A stretch of 30,713 bases of DNA from DATGEP01 sp035310125 (GCA_035310125.1 DATGEP010000373.1:1-30713), one strand, 5' to 3'; counted from the first letter of the stretch, positions 8,534 through 16,000 are shown. Program-made: numbers and translations. The notes: generated by a model from the letters alone, not told the origin.

Positions 8534-9409
8534 TCAGGCCGCCGCCTTTGACACTATAAGTGACGCCGCGACGGCTGCCGCCGGCACGATGCGTCGCTCG
8601 GCAAGTCGCTGTGCCGAGTCGGGATCGTGGGTGGGGAGATAGACCATGGGCGCCGACTGCGCAAGCTGGAGGATGTGGCGGTGCGTCGCGCGCTCACGGG
8701 CCGCATCCGGACCAACCCCATCTGGAGCCTGCGCAAGCAGCAGCTCCTGCGCGTACGAGGTGTCACCCGCGAGGAAAACGGCGTGAGCACCATCCTGCAC
8801 CACGACGGATAGATGCCCGCGCGTGTGGCCGGGCGTTGGGACGAGGACGATGTCGCCGGCCTTCGTCAGAGGCAGACTCTGCGCGAAGGGGCCATAGGGA
8901 CGATCCGCGAAGTCCAGCAGACGCGGCGCAAACCAACCGGGCCAGCGGGTGTTGAGGTAACCGTCCAACTGTCCGTGGAAGCCTTGCGCACCGGCGTACT
9001 CGGTGCGCGACACGAGGATGTCGACGCCGGAGAAGTGGGCAAGACCACCGGCGTGGTCGGTGTGCAGGTGGGTCATCACGAGCCAGCGCACGTCGCGCTG
9101 TGGGTCTATGCCAAGCGCCCGCAGTTGCGGGCCAATCTCTTGCTCCGGGCGGACCCACTCTCGCACGGCGAAATGAAAGTAGGGATGCCAGCGGGGCAAG
9201 TAGCCCGGCTGGCTGGCGCGCGCGGTCTCGCCGGTATCCACGACGAGGACGCCCTCAGGATGCTCAACGACCCATGCATAGATGGGCAGCGGCTCGGTCC
9301 ACCGGCGGTCGAGCAGAGTGTTGAGCCGGCGGATCGCGCCGGGTCCATTTCCGCGGCGCCAGCTCTGCGTGATGGCGACCGTCCCGGTCTGGATGGCATG
9401 AATGCGCAT
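8534..9409 (-). CDS. MBL-fold metallo-hydrolase, AHL-lactonase-like
   Basis: This is a 291-aa metallo-beta-lactamase-fold hydrolase. The binuclear zinc motif is HLHTDH (114-119), followed by a further ligand His in TPGHTRGHLSV, the bridging Asp in FLAGDTSY and a late His in YLPTHDPDS. The N-terminal layout (VVDTGE, then the long insert YLPRWHPYFHF) resembles the N-acyl-homoserine lactonase family, so quorum quenching or general lactone/ester hydrolysis is possible. Activity is inferred. I prefer the ATG at 9409. An in-frame TTG at 9436 would lie at or above the likely transcription start, because a -10-like TTATAT (minus strand) sits at 9436-9441. Expression is probably controlled through the repeats at 9442-9479. 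Confidence 0.9.
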   Translation of the reverse strand: MRIHAIQTGTVAITQSWRRGNGPGAIRRLNTLLDRRWTEPLPIYAWVVEHPEGVLVVDTGETARASQPGYLPRWHPYFHFAVREWVRPEQEIGPQLRALGIDPQRDVRWLVMTHLHTDHAGGLAHFSGVDILVSRTEYAGAQGFHGQLDGYLNTRWPGWFAPRLLDFADRPYGPFAQSLPLTKAGDIVLVPTPGHTRGHLSVVVQDGAHAVFLAGDTSYAQELLLAQAPDGVGPDAARERATHRHILQLAQSAPMVYLPTHDPDSAQRLAERRIVPAAAVAASLIVSKAAA

Positions 9410-9441
9410 GTGCTGTGCTTCTTTCCGCACCACCAATATAA

Positions 9442-9479
9442 TGACGTGTCACGCATGACACGTTATTGATGATACGTCA
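9442..9479. promoter_or_regulatory. Operator-like array of three 10-bp near-palindromes at 14-bp intervals
   Basis: TGACGTGTCA (9442-9451), TGACACGTTA (9456-9465) and TGATACGTCA (9470-9479) start exactly 14 bases apart. The first two also form a perfect inverted repeat, ACGTGTCA/TGACACGT, with a 4-base spacer (9444-9463). The array abuts a -10-like TTATAT reading toward the MBL-fold gene, so a repressor bound here would block that promoter. TetR-family operators often have this form, but no TetR gene is visible nearby. Confidence 0.6.
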
Positions 9480-9671
9480 TGAATATCTCGCGTGTCAACC
9501 CCAATCTCGATGGGCGATTTCATCCTCCGTCACGTGCAAGCGCGCATCAGGCGCTTCCCCGGAATGCGCCTATGATGCCGGTTGTCGCGCTACGTTGCCT
9601 GTGCGGCTTGCCTATGCGGTTTACCCGCCCATGTATGTACCCAGGTTGCCTAGCACAAACGGTGTACCCTT

Positions 9672-9726
9672 CCCATTGTTGACACCGGCATGGCACAATG
9701 GGGGCACACTGCGTCATGGCACATTG
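9672..9726. promoter_or_regulatory. Repeat cluster around a TTGACA hexamer upstream of the LssY_C gene
   Basis: CCCATTGT (9672-9679) is the exact inverse of ACAATGGG (9695-9702). CATGGCACAATG (9689-9700) is nearly repeated as CATGGCACATTG (9715-9726). A TTGACA hexamer lies at 9679-9684, but no good -10 element is at the right distance. The cluster lies 70-120 bases before the LssY_C start. A regulator binding site is the simplest reading. Confidence 0.35.
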
Positions 9727-9793
9727 CATAGGTGATCGTGTCCTCGCCACGGATCTTTAGCTACCGCGAGGAGAGGTTAGGATAAGGGCACCA

Positions 9794-10696
9794 ATGAGCC
9801 AAACGACCACGAGAGTCATGCGCCTCCTGAGCTGGCTGTGTCTGGTGGTGGTGGCGCTGCTTGCACTCCTTCTCGTGCTTCTGCGCTGGTATCCCTATCC
9901 GTCCGCCTTCCCGTCCCTACCACGCATCACGCACACCGCATCGGGAGCGGCAGGTGACCCGCTCAACCTTATCATCGTTGGCAGCCAGCCGCAGATAACG
10001 CAGAGCTTTCTGCAAGCCGGATGGCTGATTCCCGATCCCATTACCCCTCAGACCTCCGCGAAGATCGCGGCCGCTAGCCTCGCGCATCGCAGCTATCCCA
10101 CGGCGCCCGTCAGCAATCTCTATGTCTTCGGGCGTGTCCAGGATCTGGCGTTTGAGAAGCCCACCAATGATGTCGGCAACCGCGGCCATATCCGTCTGTG
10201 GCAGACCAGTATGCTCATCGGTGGGCAACCGGCCTGGATCGGGCAAGCCTCCTATGATCACGGGATCGAGCTGAGCGGCACCAGCCATCAGCCCACGCAT
10301 CACATTGCGCCCACCGTGGATCTGGAACGCAATGCCGTCGGTGCCGACCTGGCCAAAACGGGACTGGTCGTAGCAGAAGGCTACGGAGCATTTACGCCAC
10401 CCATATTCGCCGCATACAATGGCGGAGGCGATTATTACGCGAGCGATGGCGATGTGCGCATCATCACCTACACGCAGACTCCTCTCCAGCTCGCGCCATC
10501 AGATGGGCTGGTAGGGCTGGTCTTGGAGCTGAAACGAGCGGTATTTCTTTTCTACGATGCGATCCTCTCGACGCCGCTCCTCGCGCTGGCCGTCACCCTG
10601 CTGGGCCTGTCCATAGTGGTGGGGGGAGTGTGGCCCGCGCTGCGGTGGCTCGTGCGGATACGTGGCGAGCGCCGGGTACGCCCGAAGCGGTCGTAA
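9794..10696 (+). CDS. LssY C-terminal domain protein, double membrane anchor
   Basis: This is a 300-aa protein with the LssY_C domain of unknown biochemical function, found at the C terminus of the Legionella LssY secretion-locus protein. One membrane helix is at about 11-31. The domain follows (about 55-225), with SYPTAPVSNLYVFGR, DLAFEKP, HIRLW, a PTHHI segment and YNGGGDYY. A second helix is at about 255-280, before a basic tail. The central domain is therefore probably on the outer face of the membrane. The ATG at 9794 follows AGGATAAGGG. A clear paralogue lies at 23386-24336. The family name is secure but the role is not known. Confidence 0.87.
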   Translation: MSQTTTRVMRLLSWLCLVVVALLALLLVLLRWYPYPSAFPSLPRITHTASGAAGDPLNLIIVGSQPQITQSFLQAGWLIPDPITPQTSAKIAAASLAHRSYPTAPVSNLYVFGRVQDLAFEKPTNDVGNRGHIRLWQTSMLIGGQPAWIGQASYDHGIELSGTSHQPTHHIAPTVDLERNAVGADLAKTGLVVAEGYGAFTPPIFAAYNGGGDYYASDGDVRIITYTQTPLQLAPSDGLVGLVLELKRAVFLFYDAILSTPLLALAVTLLGLSIVVGGVWPALRWLVRIRGERRVRPKRS

Positions 10697-10995
10697 GCCC
10701 GTGGTTCGGGACCAGAGCCGGTGGTGCGCACGATCGAGGGCAAGAGGGAGGGCGTGTACGCGCGGTTTCGCGTCCCGCACGGCCACCATCGAAGACGTCC
10801 TCGCCAAAGGCGACCAGGAGATCCGCACCACATGCCGGCGCTCCGGCGACACCAATGCGTGGCGTACCAGCCTCGCCATCAACGCGGCACACACGCCCAG
10901 CGCCGTAGCGGCTTCAGTCAGCCATGCCAGACCGTTATCCGATCATGCAGATGCCTCTGCGCTTCCAGTCTCCATGACCGATCCGGGTTCGCTGG
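10697..10995. other. Gene-free stretch, possibly decayed sequence
   Basis: These 299 bases lie between the LssY_C stop and the end of the small minus-strand gene. Short frames are open on both strands, but all give arginine- and proline-rich products with no ribosome binding site or recognisable motif. I see no terminator hairpin with a T-run. It may be the residue of a lost gene. Confidence 0.45.
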
Positions 10996-11268
10996 CTAGC
11001 CTCGCTCGGTCTTGAAGATGATGCGGAAGTGCCTCTCGCCAATTGTTACCGTCAGGTTCTCACTCTGGTAGTTCATGCCTTGCTGCAGCCGTGGCTCCCC
11101 AACGATGGCGCCCTTGAGCCCGCCGTCCGCGAGGTCACCGTTCGCGCTCGCCTGCTGGAGCAGCGTATAGACCGCGCTCGCGAGCTCAAACTCGTCGGTC
11201 GCTGGCCGTCCTTTGACGGGGACCCTACCGTTGCCAACGCCTATCCCGAAAATGATGCGCTCACTCAT
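10996..11268 (-). CDS. Hypothetical 90-aa protein
   Basis: I do not recognise this protein. It is a 90-aa soluble product without Cys or membrane segments. The N terminus IIFGIGVGNGRV is glycine-rich, the centre (SAVYTLLQQASAN) looks helical, and the C-terminal part NLTVTIGERHFRIIF has strong beta character. A near-perfect AAAGGAGG lies about 6 bases before the ATG at 11268, which makes it a real gene. The codon pattern is coherent along its length. It lies alone between the LssY_C gene and the AhpD-like gene, transcribed opposite to both. No function can be assigned. Confidence 0.75.
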   Translation of the reverse strand: MSERIIFGIGVGNGRVPVKGRPATDEFELASAVYTLLQQASANGDLADGGLKGAIVGEPRLQQGMNYQSENLTVTIGERHFRIIFKTERG

Positions 11269-11569
11269 TGTGATCCTCCTTTCTCGTCCACTTTTACTCT
11301 ATCTCGCACGCTCCTGTTCACGCTGCGAGAAACGTCACATAACGACACACAGCCTGACGCATGCGGCGGTCGCATCTGACAGACACACGTGCTCCCCGCG
11401 GGCGCCTTCAATCGCGCCTCGCCGTGTGACAAACATCGCTGTCCACAGCGGCCGGTGCTGATACAGTGAGGGATGGATGATGAGGGCGCTGAGGCCTAAC
11501 ATAGTAGATGTAGCAGCGGCAACGCGGATATCGCCCGCCCGCAGTCTATGGCAGCGCATGGAGGAAATT
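11269..11569. other. Gene-free divergent intergenic region
   Basis: These 301 bases separate the divergent 90-aa gene and the AhpD-like gene, so both promoters should be here. The only structured element I see is a 14-base palindrome, CGCTGTCCACAGCG (11437-11450), about 120 bases before the AhpD-like start. No confident -35/-10 pair stands out. Confidence 0.5.
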
Positions 11570-12040
11570 ATGAAACCACGAATCGTGTATCGGGAAGTCG
11601 CACCAGGCGTCATGGAAGCTCTGAGCGGATTGGAGCGATATCTCGCCAAGTGTGGCCTCGAGCCATCGCTGCTCGAGCTGGTCAAGCTGCGCGCCTCGCA
11701 GATCAACGGCTGCGCCTATTGTATTGACATGCATACGAAGGACGCTCGCGCTCGCGGCGAGAGCGAGCAGCGGCTGTACGCACTGAGCGCATGGCGCGAA
11801 ACGCCGTTCTATTCCGAGCGCGAACGCGCGGCGCTGACATGGACCGAGGCAGTGACGCTGGTCGCGGACGGGCAGGTGCCCGACGAGGTGTTCGAGCGCG
11901 TGCGCCAGCAGTTTTCTGAAAAAGAGCTGGTGGACCTGACACTGGCCATTGTCGCCATCAATGGCTGGAATCGCTTTGCGATCAGCTTCCGTACCGTGCC
12001 TGGAACGTATCAGCCACAAACACACGCTGCTCACCAGTAG
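11570..12040 (+). CDS. Carboxymuconolactone decarboxylase/AhpD-like protein
   Basis: This is a 156-aa all-helical protein of the CMD/AhpD family. The redox motif C48-A-Y-C51 with His55 (GCAYCIDMHTKDA) is that of alkylhydroperoxidase-like members rather than true decarboxylases, so a thiol peroxidase role is likely. The later LTLAIVAINGWNRFAISF helix is also typical. The ATG at 11570 has GGAGGAAAT directly upstream, and an ATG at 11477 would add 31 unsupported residues. The product has no export signal. It is followed after 66 bases by a GNAT gene on the same strand, and an OsmC peroxidase is 1.7 kb away, so a peroxide-defence neighbourhood is plausible. Confidence 0.92.
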   Translation: MKPRIVYREVAPGVMEALSGLERYLAKCGLEPSLLELVKLRASQINGCAYCIDMHTKDARARGESEQRLYALSAWRETPFYSERERAALTWTEAVTLVADGQVPDEVFERVRQQFSEKELVDLTLAIVAINGWNRFAISFRTVPGTYQPQTHAAHQ

Positions 12041-12106
12041 TGTATATTGACGATACGCTCGCCGTTTTCGGGTCGTGGACTCTATCCTGTAAGAAGGGGG
12101 TCGGTC

Positions 12107-12757
12107 ATGGCCACGCAAACAAACGTACCGCCTTCTGACGGCACGAGCGTTGCTCCAGCGGACGCGCTGGCAATCCCGCGGGACGTTGCCGAACTTGATG
12201 GACCGCTCGTGCTGCGCGATGGCACAGTCTTGCACCAGCGCGCTATCCGCGGCGACGATGCGTTACGCCTACAGGCGTTTCACCAGCGGCTCTCTCGCCA
12301 GACCGTCGTCTTCCGCTTCTTTGGGGTGATGCCGGTGTTGAGCAGCGAGCTGGCTGAACGTCTCAGCCACGTGGACTACGGGGATCGCATGGCTGTGGTC
12401 GCTACACCGGGAGTGGGCACGGATGAGCCGATCATCGCGGTAGCACGTTATCAGCGTACAACGCCTGAAGCGGCCGAGATTGCGCTGGCAGTCGAAGATC
12501 GCTGGCAAGGACACGGCATCGGCCCTCGCCTGCTCCAGACACTGGCCACCTATGCGTGCCGCTGGGGCTTCACCACGTTCGTCGCCGAAGTCATGTATGA
12601 TAATGACCACATGCTTGCTCTTCTGCGCCGTTCCGGCTTCCCCACAACCTTTCGCTTGCGGGATGGGCGTGTCGAGGCGCGATTGGAAATCTCAGGTGTG
12701 GACGCGCGACTGCTGGCTGCTCAGAACACAACACCCAGCGCCGAGCACACGGTCTGA
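12107..12757 (+). CDS. GNAT family N-acetyltransferase
   Basis: This is a 216-aa acetyl-CoA-dependent acyltransferase. The GNAT core starts near residue 34 (LVLRDGTVLHQRAI) and includes the acetyl-CoA pyrophosphate loop WQGHGIGPRLL (133-143), the helix after it, and the late MYDNDHMLALLRRSGF segment. The arrangement resembles the acetyltransferase domain found in bacterial protein-lysine acetyltransferases (Pat-like), but the regulatory domains of those proteins are missing. The N-terminal 30 residues are Ala/Pro-rich and probably disordered. The ATG at 12107 has AAGAAGGGGG upstream. It probably shares a transcript with the AhpD-like gene. The target is unknown. Confidence 0.9.
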   Translation: MATQTNVPPSDGTSVAPADALAIPRDVAELDGPLVLRDGTVLHQRAIRGDDALRLQAFHQRLSRQTVVFRFFGVMPVLSSELAERLSHVDYGDRMAVVATPGVGTDEPIIAVARYQRTTPEAAEIALAVEDRWQGHGIGPRLLQTLATYACRWGFTTFVAEVMYDNDHMLALLRRSGFPTTFRLRDGRVEARLEISGVDARLLAAQNTTPSAEHTV

Positions 12758-12914
12758 GCGGCAGAGGCGAGAGCCGGATACTTCACGCAATGATAACGAG
12801 AGCGCTACGTTCACTGACCCAGGGCGGCGTTGGGCGTCACGCCACGTCACACCGAAACGGGGGCTAAGTGTGTACTGTAGACCGTAGACTGCTTACAGCA
12901 AAGGAGGAGACATC

Positions 12915-13292
12915 ATGGCGAGCGAAACGCAATCAGTGTCGCTCAAGCGTGCCTATGAAACGCCGGAAGCGAGCGATGGGACTCGTGTGCTGGTCGAGCG
13001 CCTCTGGCCCCGCGGACTCACCAAGGAACGCGCACACATCAGTGTCTGGCTGAAGGACATCGCGCCGAGCCAGGAGCTCCGCAAGTGGTACAATCATGAT
13101 CCTGCCCGCTTCGCGGAATTCCGCCGCCGTTATGAGGAAGAGCTCGCGACCGAGCCAGCCCGATCCGCGCTGGTAGACTTGCGTGAGCTGACGAAGCGCG
13201 ATCATGTGACGCTTGTGTTCGCAACGCACGATGTCGAGCTCTCGAATGCCGCAGTGCTGCGGGACCTGCTGGCCGGGGCCGCGCACCAGTAA
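12915..13292 (+). CDS. DUF488 family protein (YeaO-like)
   Basis: This is a 125-aa DUF488 protein, a small alpha/beta family of unknown enzyme activity. Hallmarks are RVLVERLWPRGLTKERAHI near residues 33-51, the helix with LRKWYNHDPARFAEFRRRYEEEL and the strand HVTLVFATHD. The ATG has an ideal AAAGGAGG, 7 bases upstream. The length is normal for the short YeaO-like members. It is separated by 157 bases from the GNAT gene and converges on the ferredoxin gene. No clear terminator lies between the two, only a 6-bp stem at 13346-13364 without a T-run. Confidence 0.93.
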   Translation: MASETQSVSLKRAYETPEASDGTRVLVERLWPRGLTKERAHISVWLKDIAPSQELRKWYNHDPARFAEFRRRYEEELATEPARSALVDLRELTKRDHVTLVFATHDVELSNAAVLRDLLAGAAHQ

Positions 13293-13429
13293 CGCGCGCG
13301 ACCAGCGAATAACCGCCAAGGGCGGGACGCACACATGTGTGTCGTGAGCCGGCTATCGCGGCTCGCGCCAGCTTCGAGTGCGCAGGCATGCGTAATCACT
13401 CGCATCGGTGGTGTTGATTGCCAGCGCCC

Positions 13430-13696
13430 TCAGGATGTCGTGCGGTAGTGGTCAGCGTTGATCTTGGTGTATTCCTTCCACTGCTCCGGCACGGCGCTCT
13501 CCTCAAAGATAGCATTTACCGGGCAGGCTGGCTCGCAGGCGCCACAATCAATACACTCGTCGGGATTGATGTAGAGTTGAGTAAAGTTGTCGTAGTCGGA
13601 CTCCCCTTCGGCCGGGTGGATGCAGTCAACGGGGCAGACATCCACGCACGACCCGTCTTTGACGCCGATACACGGCTGTGTAATCACGTAAGTCAT
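13430..13696 (-). CDS. fdxA: 7Fe ferredoxin (3Fe-4S/4Fe-4S)
   Basis: This is an 88-aa FdxA-type ferredoxin. The cysteine pattern fits the 7Fe class. C9, C17 and C58 would hold the 3Fe-4S cluster, and C21, C48, C51 and C54 the 4Fe-4S cluster, with C25 the free cysteine common in this family. The segments CVDVCPVDCIH and DECIDCGACEPACPV are diagnostic. It is a cytoplasmic one-electron carrier whose partner enzymes are not visible in this window. The C-terminal extension after residue 64 is shorter than in Azotobacter ferredoxin I and typical of actinobacterial and chloroflexal forms. It lies 58 bases downstream of the OsmC gene on the same strand and may share its transcript. Confidence 0.94.
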   Translation of the reverse strand: MTYVITQPCIGVKDGSCVDVCPVDCIHPAEGESDYDNFTQLYINPDECIDCGACEPACPVNAIFEESAVPEQWKEYTKINADHYRTTS

Positions 13697-13754
13697 TCGA
13701 TTCTCACCGACGCTTTCTCTGAGTACGATACTCCTAAGTGCTCATCGTTTCGGA

Positions 13755-14222
13755 TTAGGAGCCACTCGTGGGTCGCAAGACCTGGACGAGTCGCGCCGTC
13801 AGCACGATGTCCACATTGCCACGCAGCGCGTTGGAGATGGGACAAAATAGCTCAGCCGCGTGCGCGGCGTCCGCGAATTGCGCCTCTGTAATATCGGGTA
13901 CCTCGCCTTCGACGGTCAGCACTGTCCGGCTGACCTTGAAGCCGGTCGCGATCTGCTCGAACGTGCAGTCCACCGCAACGGAAAGATGCGCGGGCGGTGT
14001 ACCACGCTCTTCGAGGATGTGGGCAAACGCCATCGCATAGCAGCTTGCATGAGCAGCGGCGAGCAGCTCTTCAGGGCTGGTCTTGCCGGTCGTGTGGCCG
14101 GTGCGCGATGCCCATGACACCGGGAGCGCGCTCGCGGCTCCGCCACTCAGTGTGATGGTGCCACTCCCCGTCCCCAGAGTGCCATCCCAGCGCGTCGAGG
14201 CATGTTGTGTTGCCTGTATCAC
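13755..14222 (-). CDS. OsmC/Ohr family peroxiredoxin
   Basis: This is a 155-aa OsmC-family protein, thiol peroxidases that reduce organic hydroperoxides. The two redox cysteines are C61 (AAHASCYAMAF) and C127 (AELFCPIS), with the family glutamate at 52 in SPEELL. The N-terminal ASTRWDGTLGTGSG strand-turn and the late CPISNALRGNVDI are typical. The start is a GTG at 14222 with GGAGG 8 bases upstream. A longer frame back to 14360 would add 46 residues of low quality. The fdxA gene follows. Electrons for reduction would come from a lipoylated protein or thioredoxin-like partner, which is not visible here. Confidence 0.92.
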   Translation of the reverse strand: MIQATQHASTRWDGTLGTGSGTITLSGGAASALPVSWASRTGHTTGKTSPEELLAAAHASCYAMAFAHILEERGTPPAHLSVAVDCTFEQIATGFKVSRTVLTVEGEVPDITEAQFADAAHAAELFCPISNALRGNVDIVLTARLVQVLRPTSGS

Positions 14223-14529
14223 GTATCCGTCCTCCTTCGCCGATGATGCGGCGCATCTATGGTGGGGTGAGAAGGACGATACCGCTCCGGTGGAGCTCAA
14301 CATGCGAGTCGCGCGCGCTTGCCAGGGGCGCATAGCACCATCAGCACCATCGCCGCGCATGGCAGCGCTGCGCTCAACTTCACGCGCCAGTGATCACGGA
14401 TCGTTTGGAGGCACACCGTTGTGCCCACCCCGTAGGCTCATTCGTTGCCATCGCGGGAGCCACCGATCCGGAGCGCCTGCCTGCCAGCGCCATCCCCCAC
14501 TCCACACATGCGCCCTTCCTGCCCCAAAG

Positions 14530-14552
14530 AATGGTGCGACTGGCGCACCATT
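14530..14552. promoter_or_regulatory. 23-base perfect palindromic operator candidate
   Basis: AATGGTGCG (14530-14538) and CGCACCATT (14544-14552) are exact inverses separated by five bases. The size and spacing fit a dimeric helix-turn-helix repressor or activator. It lies about 290 bases before mdh and about 310 bases from the OsmC start, so either gene could be the target. Confidence 0.5.
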
Positions 14553-14598
14553 ACCGTACCGTATGCTACATCCGTCACGGGGGCGCTACAGCGACCTT

Positions 14599-14640
14599 TG
14601 TCACACCACTGTCACGCCACTGTCATAGCCCAGTCATTCG
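14599..14640. repeat. Helically phased TGTCA repeats upstream of mdh
   Basis: TGTCACACCAC (14599-14609), TGTCACGCCAC (14610-14620) and TGTCATAGCCC (14621-14631) follow each other in register, and AGTCATTCG continues the pattern as a weaker fourth unit. The 11-base period places each TGTCA on the same helix face. The array ends 90 bases before the -10-like TACAAT, a position suited to an activator. Confidence 0.55.
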
Positions 14641-14839
14641 AGATGGTGCCACACGTGTCTTATTTGTTCCCAGCTTCGCCGGTGGCGTTGGTACCATACG
14701 AGCCAGCTAGTGAGCCTATCATTGATGCGCTACAATTTTGTGTGGCCGCTCATCACGCGGAGCGCCCGCCGTCGTGTCTGGCCTGGGGCCGGATGTGGAT
14801 TAAAACGAACCGAAATACCATCGAAGAGGATGAAGAACC

Positions 14840-15766
14840 ATGCGTAGCAAGATAACCGTCGTCGGAGCCGGCAATGTCGGCGCAACGTTGGGCCAGCGTG
14901 CCGCCGAGCGCGATTATGCCGATGTCGTGCTGGTGGATGTCATTCCCGATATGCCGCAGGGCAAGGCGCTGGACATCCTCGAAGCCGGCCCTGTCCTTGG
15001 CTACGACTCCCTCGTCATCGGCGCGAACGGCTATGATGAGACGGCCGGCTCCGATATCGTGGTCATCACCTCCGGCATCGCTCGCAAGCCGGGCATGAGC
15101 CGCGACGATTTGATCCGCACCAACCAGGGTATCGTGACACAGGTGACGCAGGAGATTGTGCGGCGCTCTCCCAACGCGATTCTGATCTGCGTGACCAACC
15201 CGCTCGATGCGATGGTCCAGCTCGCGTACAAAGTCAGCGGTTTCCCGAAGCAGCGTGTCATGGGCATGGCCGGCGTCCTCGATACGGCGCGCTTCCGCAC
15301 ATTTATCGCGCAGGAGCTGCACGTTTCCGTGCGTGATGTGCAGGCGTTTGTGCTCGGCGGCCACGGCGACACGATGGTGCCGCTGGCGCGCCTCTCCACA
15401 GTGGCGGGTGTGCCGCTGCCGGAGCTGATCCCGGCGGAGCGGCTGGCGCAGATTGTCCAGCGTGCGCGCGATGGTGGCGCGGAGATCGTGAATCTGTTAA
15501 AGCAGGGCAGCGCGTTCTATGCGCCGTCGGCATCCGTGATACAGATGGTGGACTCGATCATTCTGGACAAGAAGATGATCATGCCATGCTCGGTCTATCT
15601 TGAAGGCGAGTATGGCATCAACGGGTTGTTTGTCGGTGTGCCGGCGAAGCTGGGATCTAAGGGCGTCGAAGAGGTGATTCAGCTTGACCTGACCGCCGAG
15701 GAGAAGGCGCAGCTCCAGAAGTCTGCCGATTCCGTTCGCGAGCTCATCGGCGTCATGGGGATATAA
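14840..15766 (+). CDS. mdh: Malate dehydrogenase
   Basis: This is a 308-aa NAD-dependent malate dehydrogenase of the LDH-like (type 3) group, converting malate and oxaloacetate in the TCA cycle. Motifs are GAGNVGATLG (9-18), Asp33 at the end of strand two for NAD preference, the active-site loop ARKPGMSRDDL with Arg82 and Arg88, which marks MDH rather than LDH, VTNPLDAM (118-125), Arg151 (DTARFR) and the catalytic His175 in LGGHGDTMVP. The length is normal. The ATG at 14840 follows GAGGATGAAG. The gene stands alone behind a long structured upstream region, so it is probably regulated individually. Confidence 0.96.
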   Translation: MRSKITVVGAGNVGATLGQRAAERDYADVVLVDVIPDMPQGKALDILEAGPVLGYDSLVIGANGYDETAGSDIVVITSGIARKPGMSRDDLIRTNQGIVTQVTQEIVRRSPNAILICVTNPLDAMVQLAYKVSGFPKQRVMGMAGVLDTARFRTFIAQELHVSVRDVQAFVLGGHGDTMVPLARLSTVAGVPLPELIPAERLAQIVQRARDGGAEIVNLLKQGSAFYAPSASVIQMVDSIILDKKMIMPCSVYLEGEYGINGLFVGVPAKLGSKGVEEVIQLDLTAEEKAQLQKSADSVRELIGVMGI

Positions 15767-15800
15767 AAACCCTCATCCCCGGCGCTACTTCCGCACTCCC

Positions 15801-15843
15801 GGCCCGCTCCGTGCTTGGAACGTCGTTTCCTTCGGCGCGGGCC
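15801..15843 (+). terminator. Weak terminator-like inverted repeat after mdh
   Basis: GGCCCGC (15801-15807) is inverted as GCGGGCC (15837-15843), with an inner GGAA/TTCC pairing in the loop. It starts 35 bases after the mdh stop. No T-run follows, so this is only a tentative terminator or processing signal. Confidence 0.3.
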
Positions 15844-16000
15844 GCTCCACGTGGAACGGGGGTATACGCCACGCCTTGTCACGGGACTGCTATTGGTGGA
15901 TAATGCAGATGATGTAGCTCTTCGCGGCAGGTTTGGCCGCCAAGTCGCGAGCTCTTGGTGACACGGTCGAGTGAGCGTATCGGTGAGAACAGGAGTCAAC

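Larger units (their letters stand above)
9437..9793. other. Gene-free divergent intergenic region
   Basis: These 357 bases separate the minus-strand MBL gene from the plus-strand LssY_C gene. No convincing reading frame is present. They hold the 14-bp-spaced operator-like array at the left end and a second repeat cluster at 9672-9726 near a TTGACA hexamer. The middle shows nothing I can name. Confidence 0.7.
14223..14839. other. 617-base gene-free regulatory region between osmC-like gene and mdh
   Basis: No reading frame here has a ribosome binding site or recognisable product. The region must hold the divergent promoters of the OsmC gene and mdh. It contains a 23-base palindrome (14530-14552), phased TGTCA repeats (14599-14640) and a -10-like TACAAT (14731-14736) with only a weak -35 (TAGTGA). 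No tRNA or other RNA gene is recognisable. Confidence 0.6.

Noticed and set aside
13330..13364. CACACATGTGTG palindrome and a GAGCCG/CGGCTC stem as a terminator between DUF488 and fdxA
   Set aside because: The stem is only 6 bp with no T-run on either strand, too weak to call.
14223..14839. A possible tRNA or small RNA in the long gap before mdh
   Set aside because: I found no cloverleaf arms or GGTTCGA-type T-loop, and no terminator hairpin that would end a small RNA.
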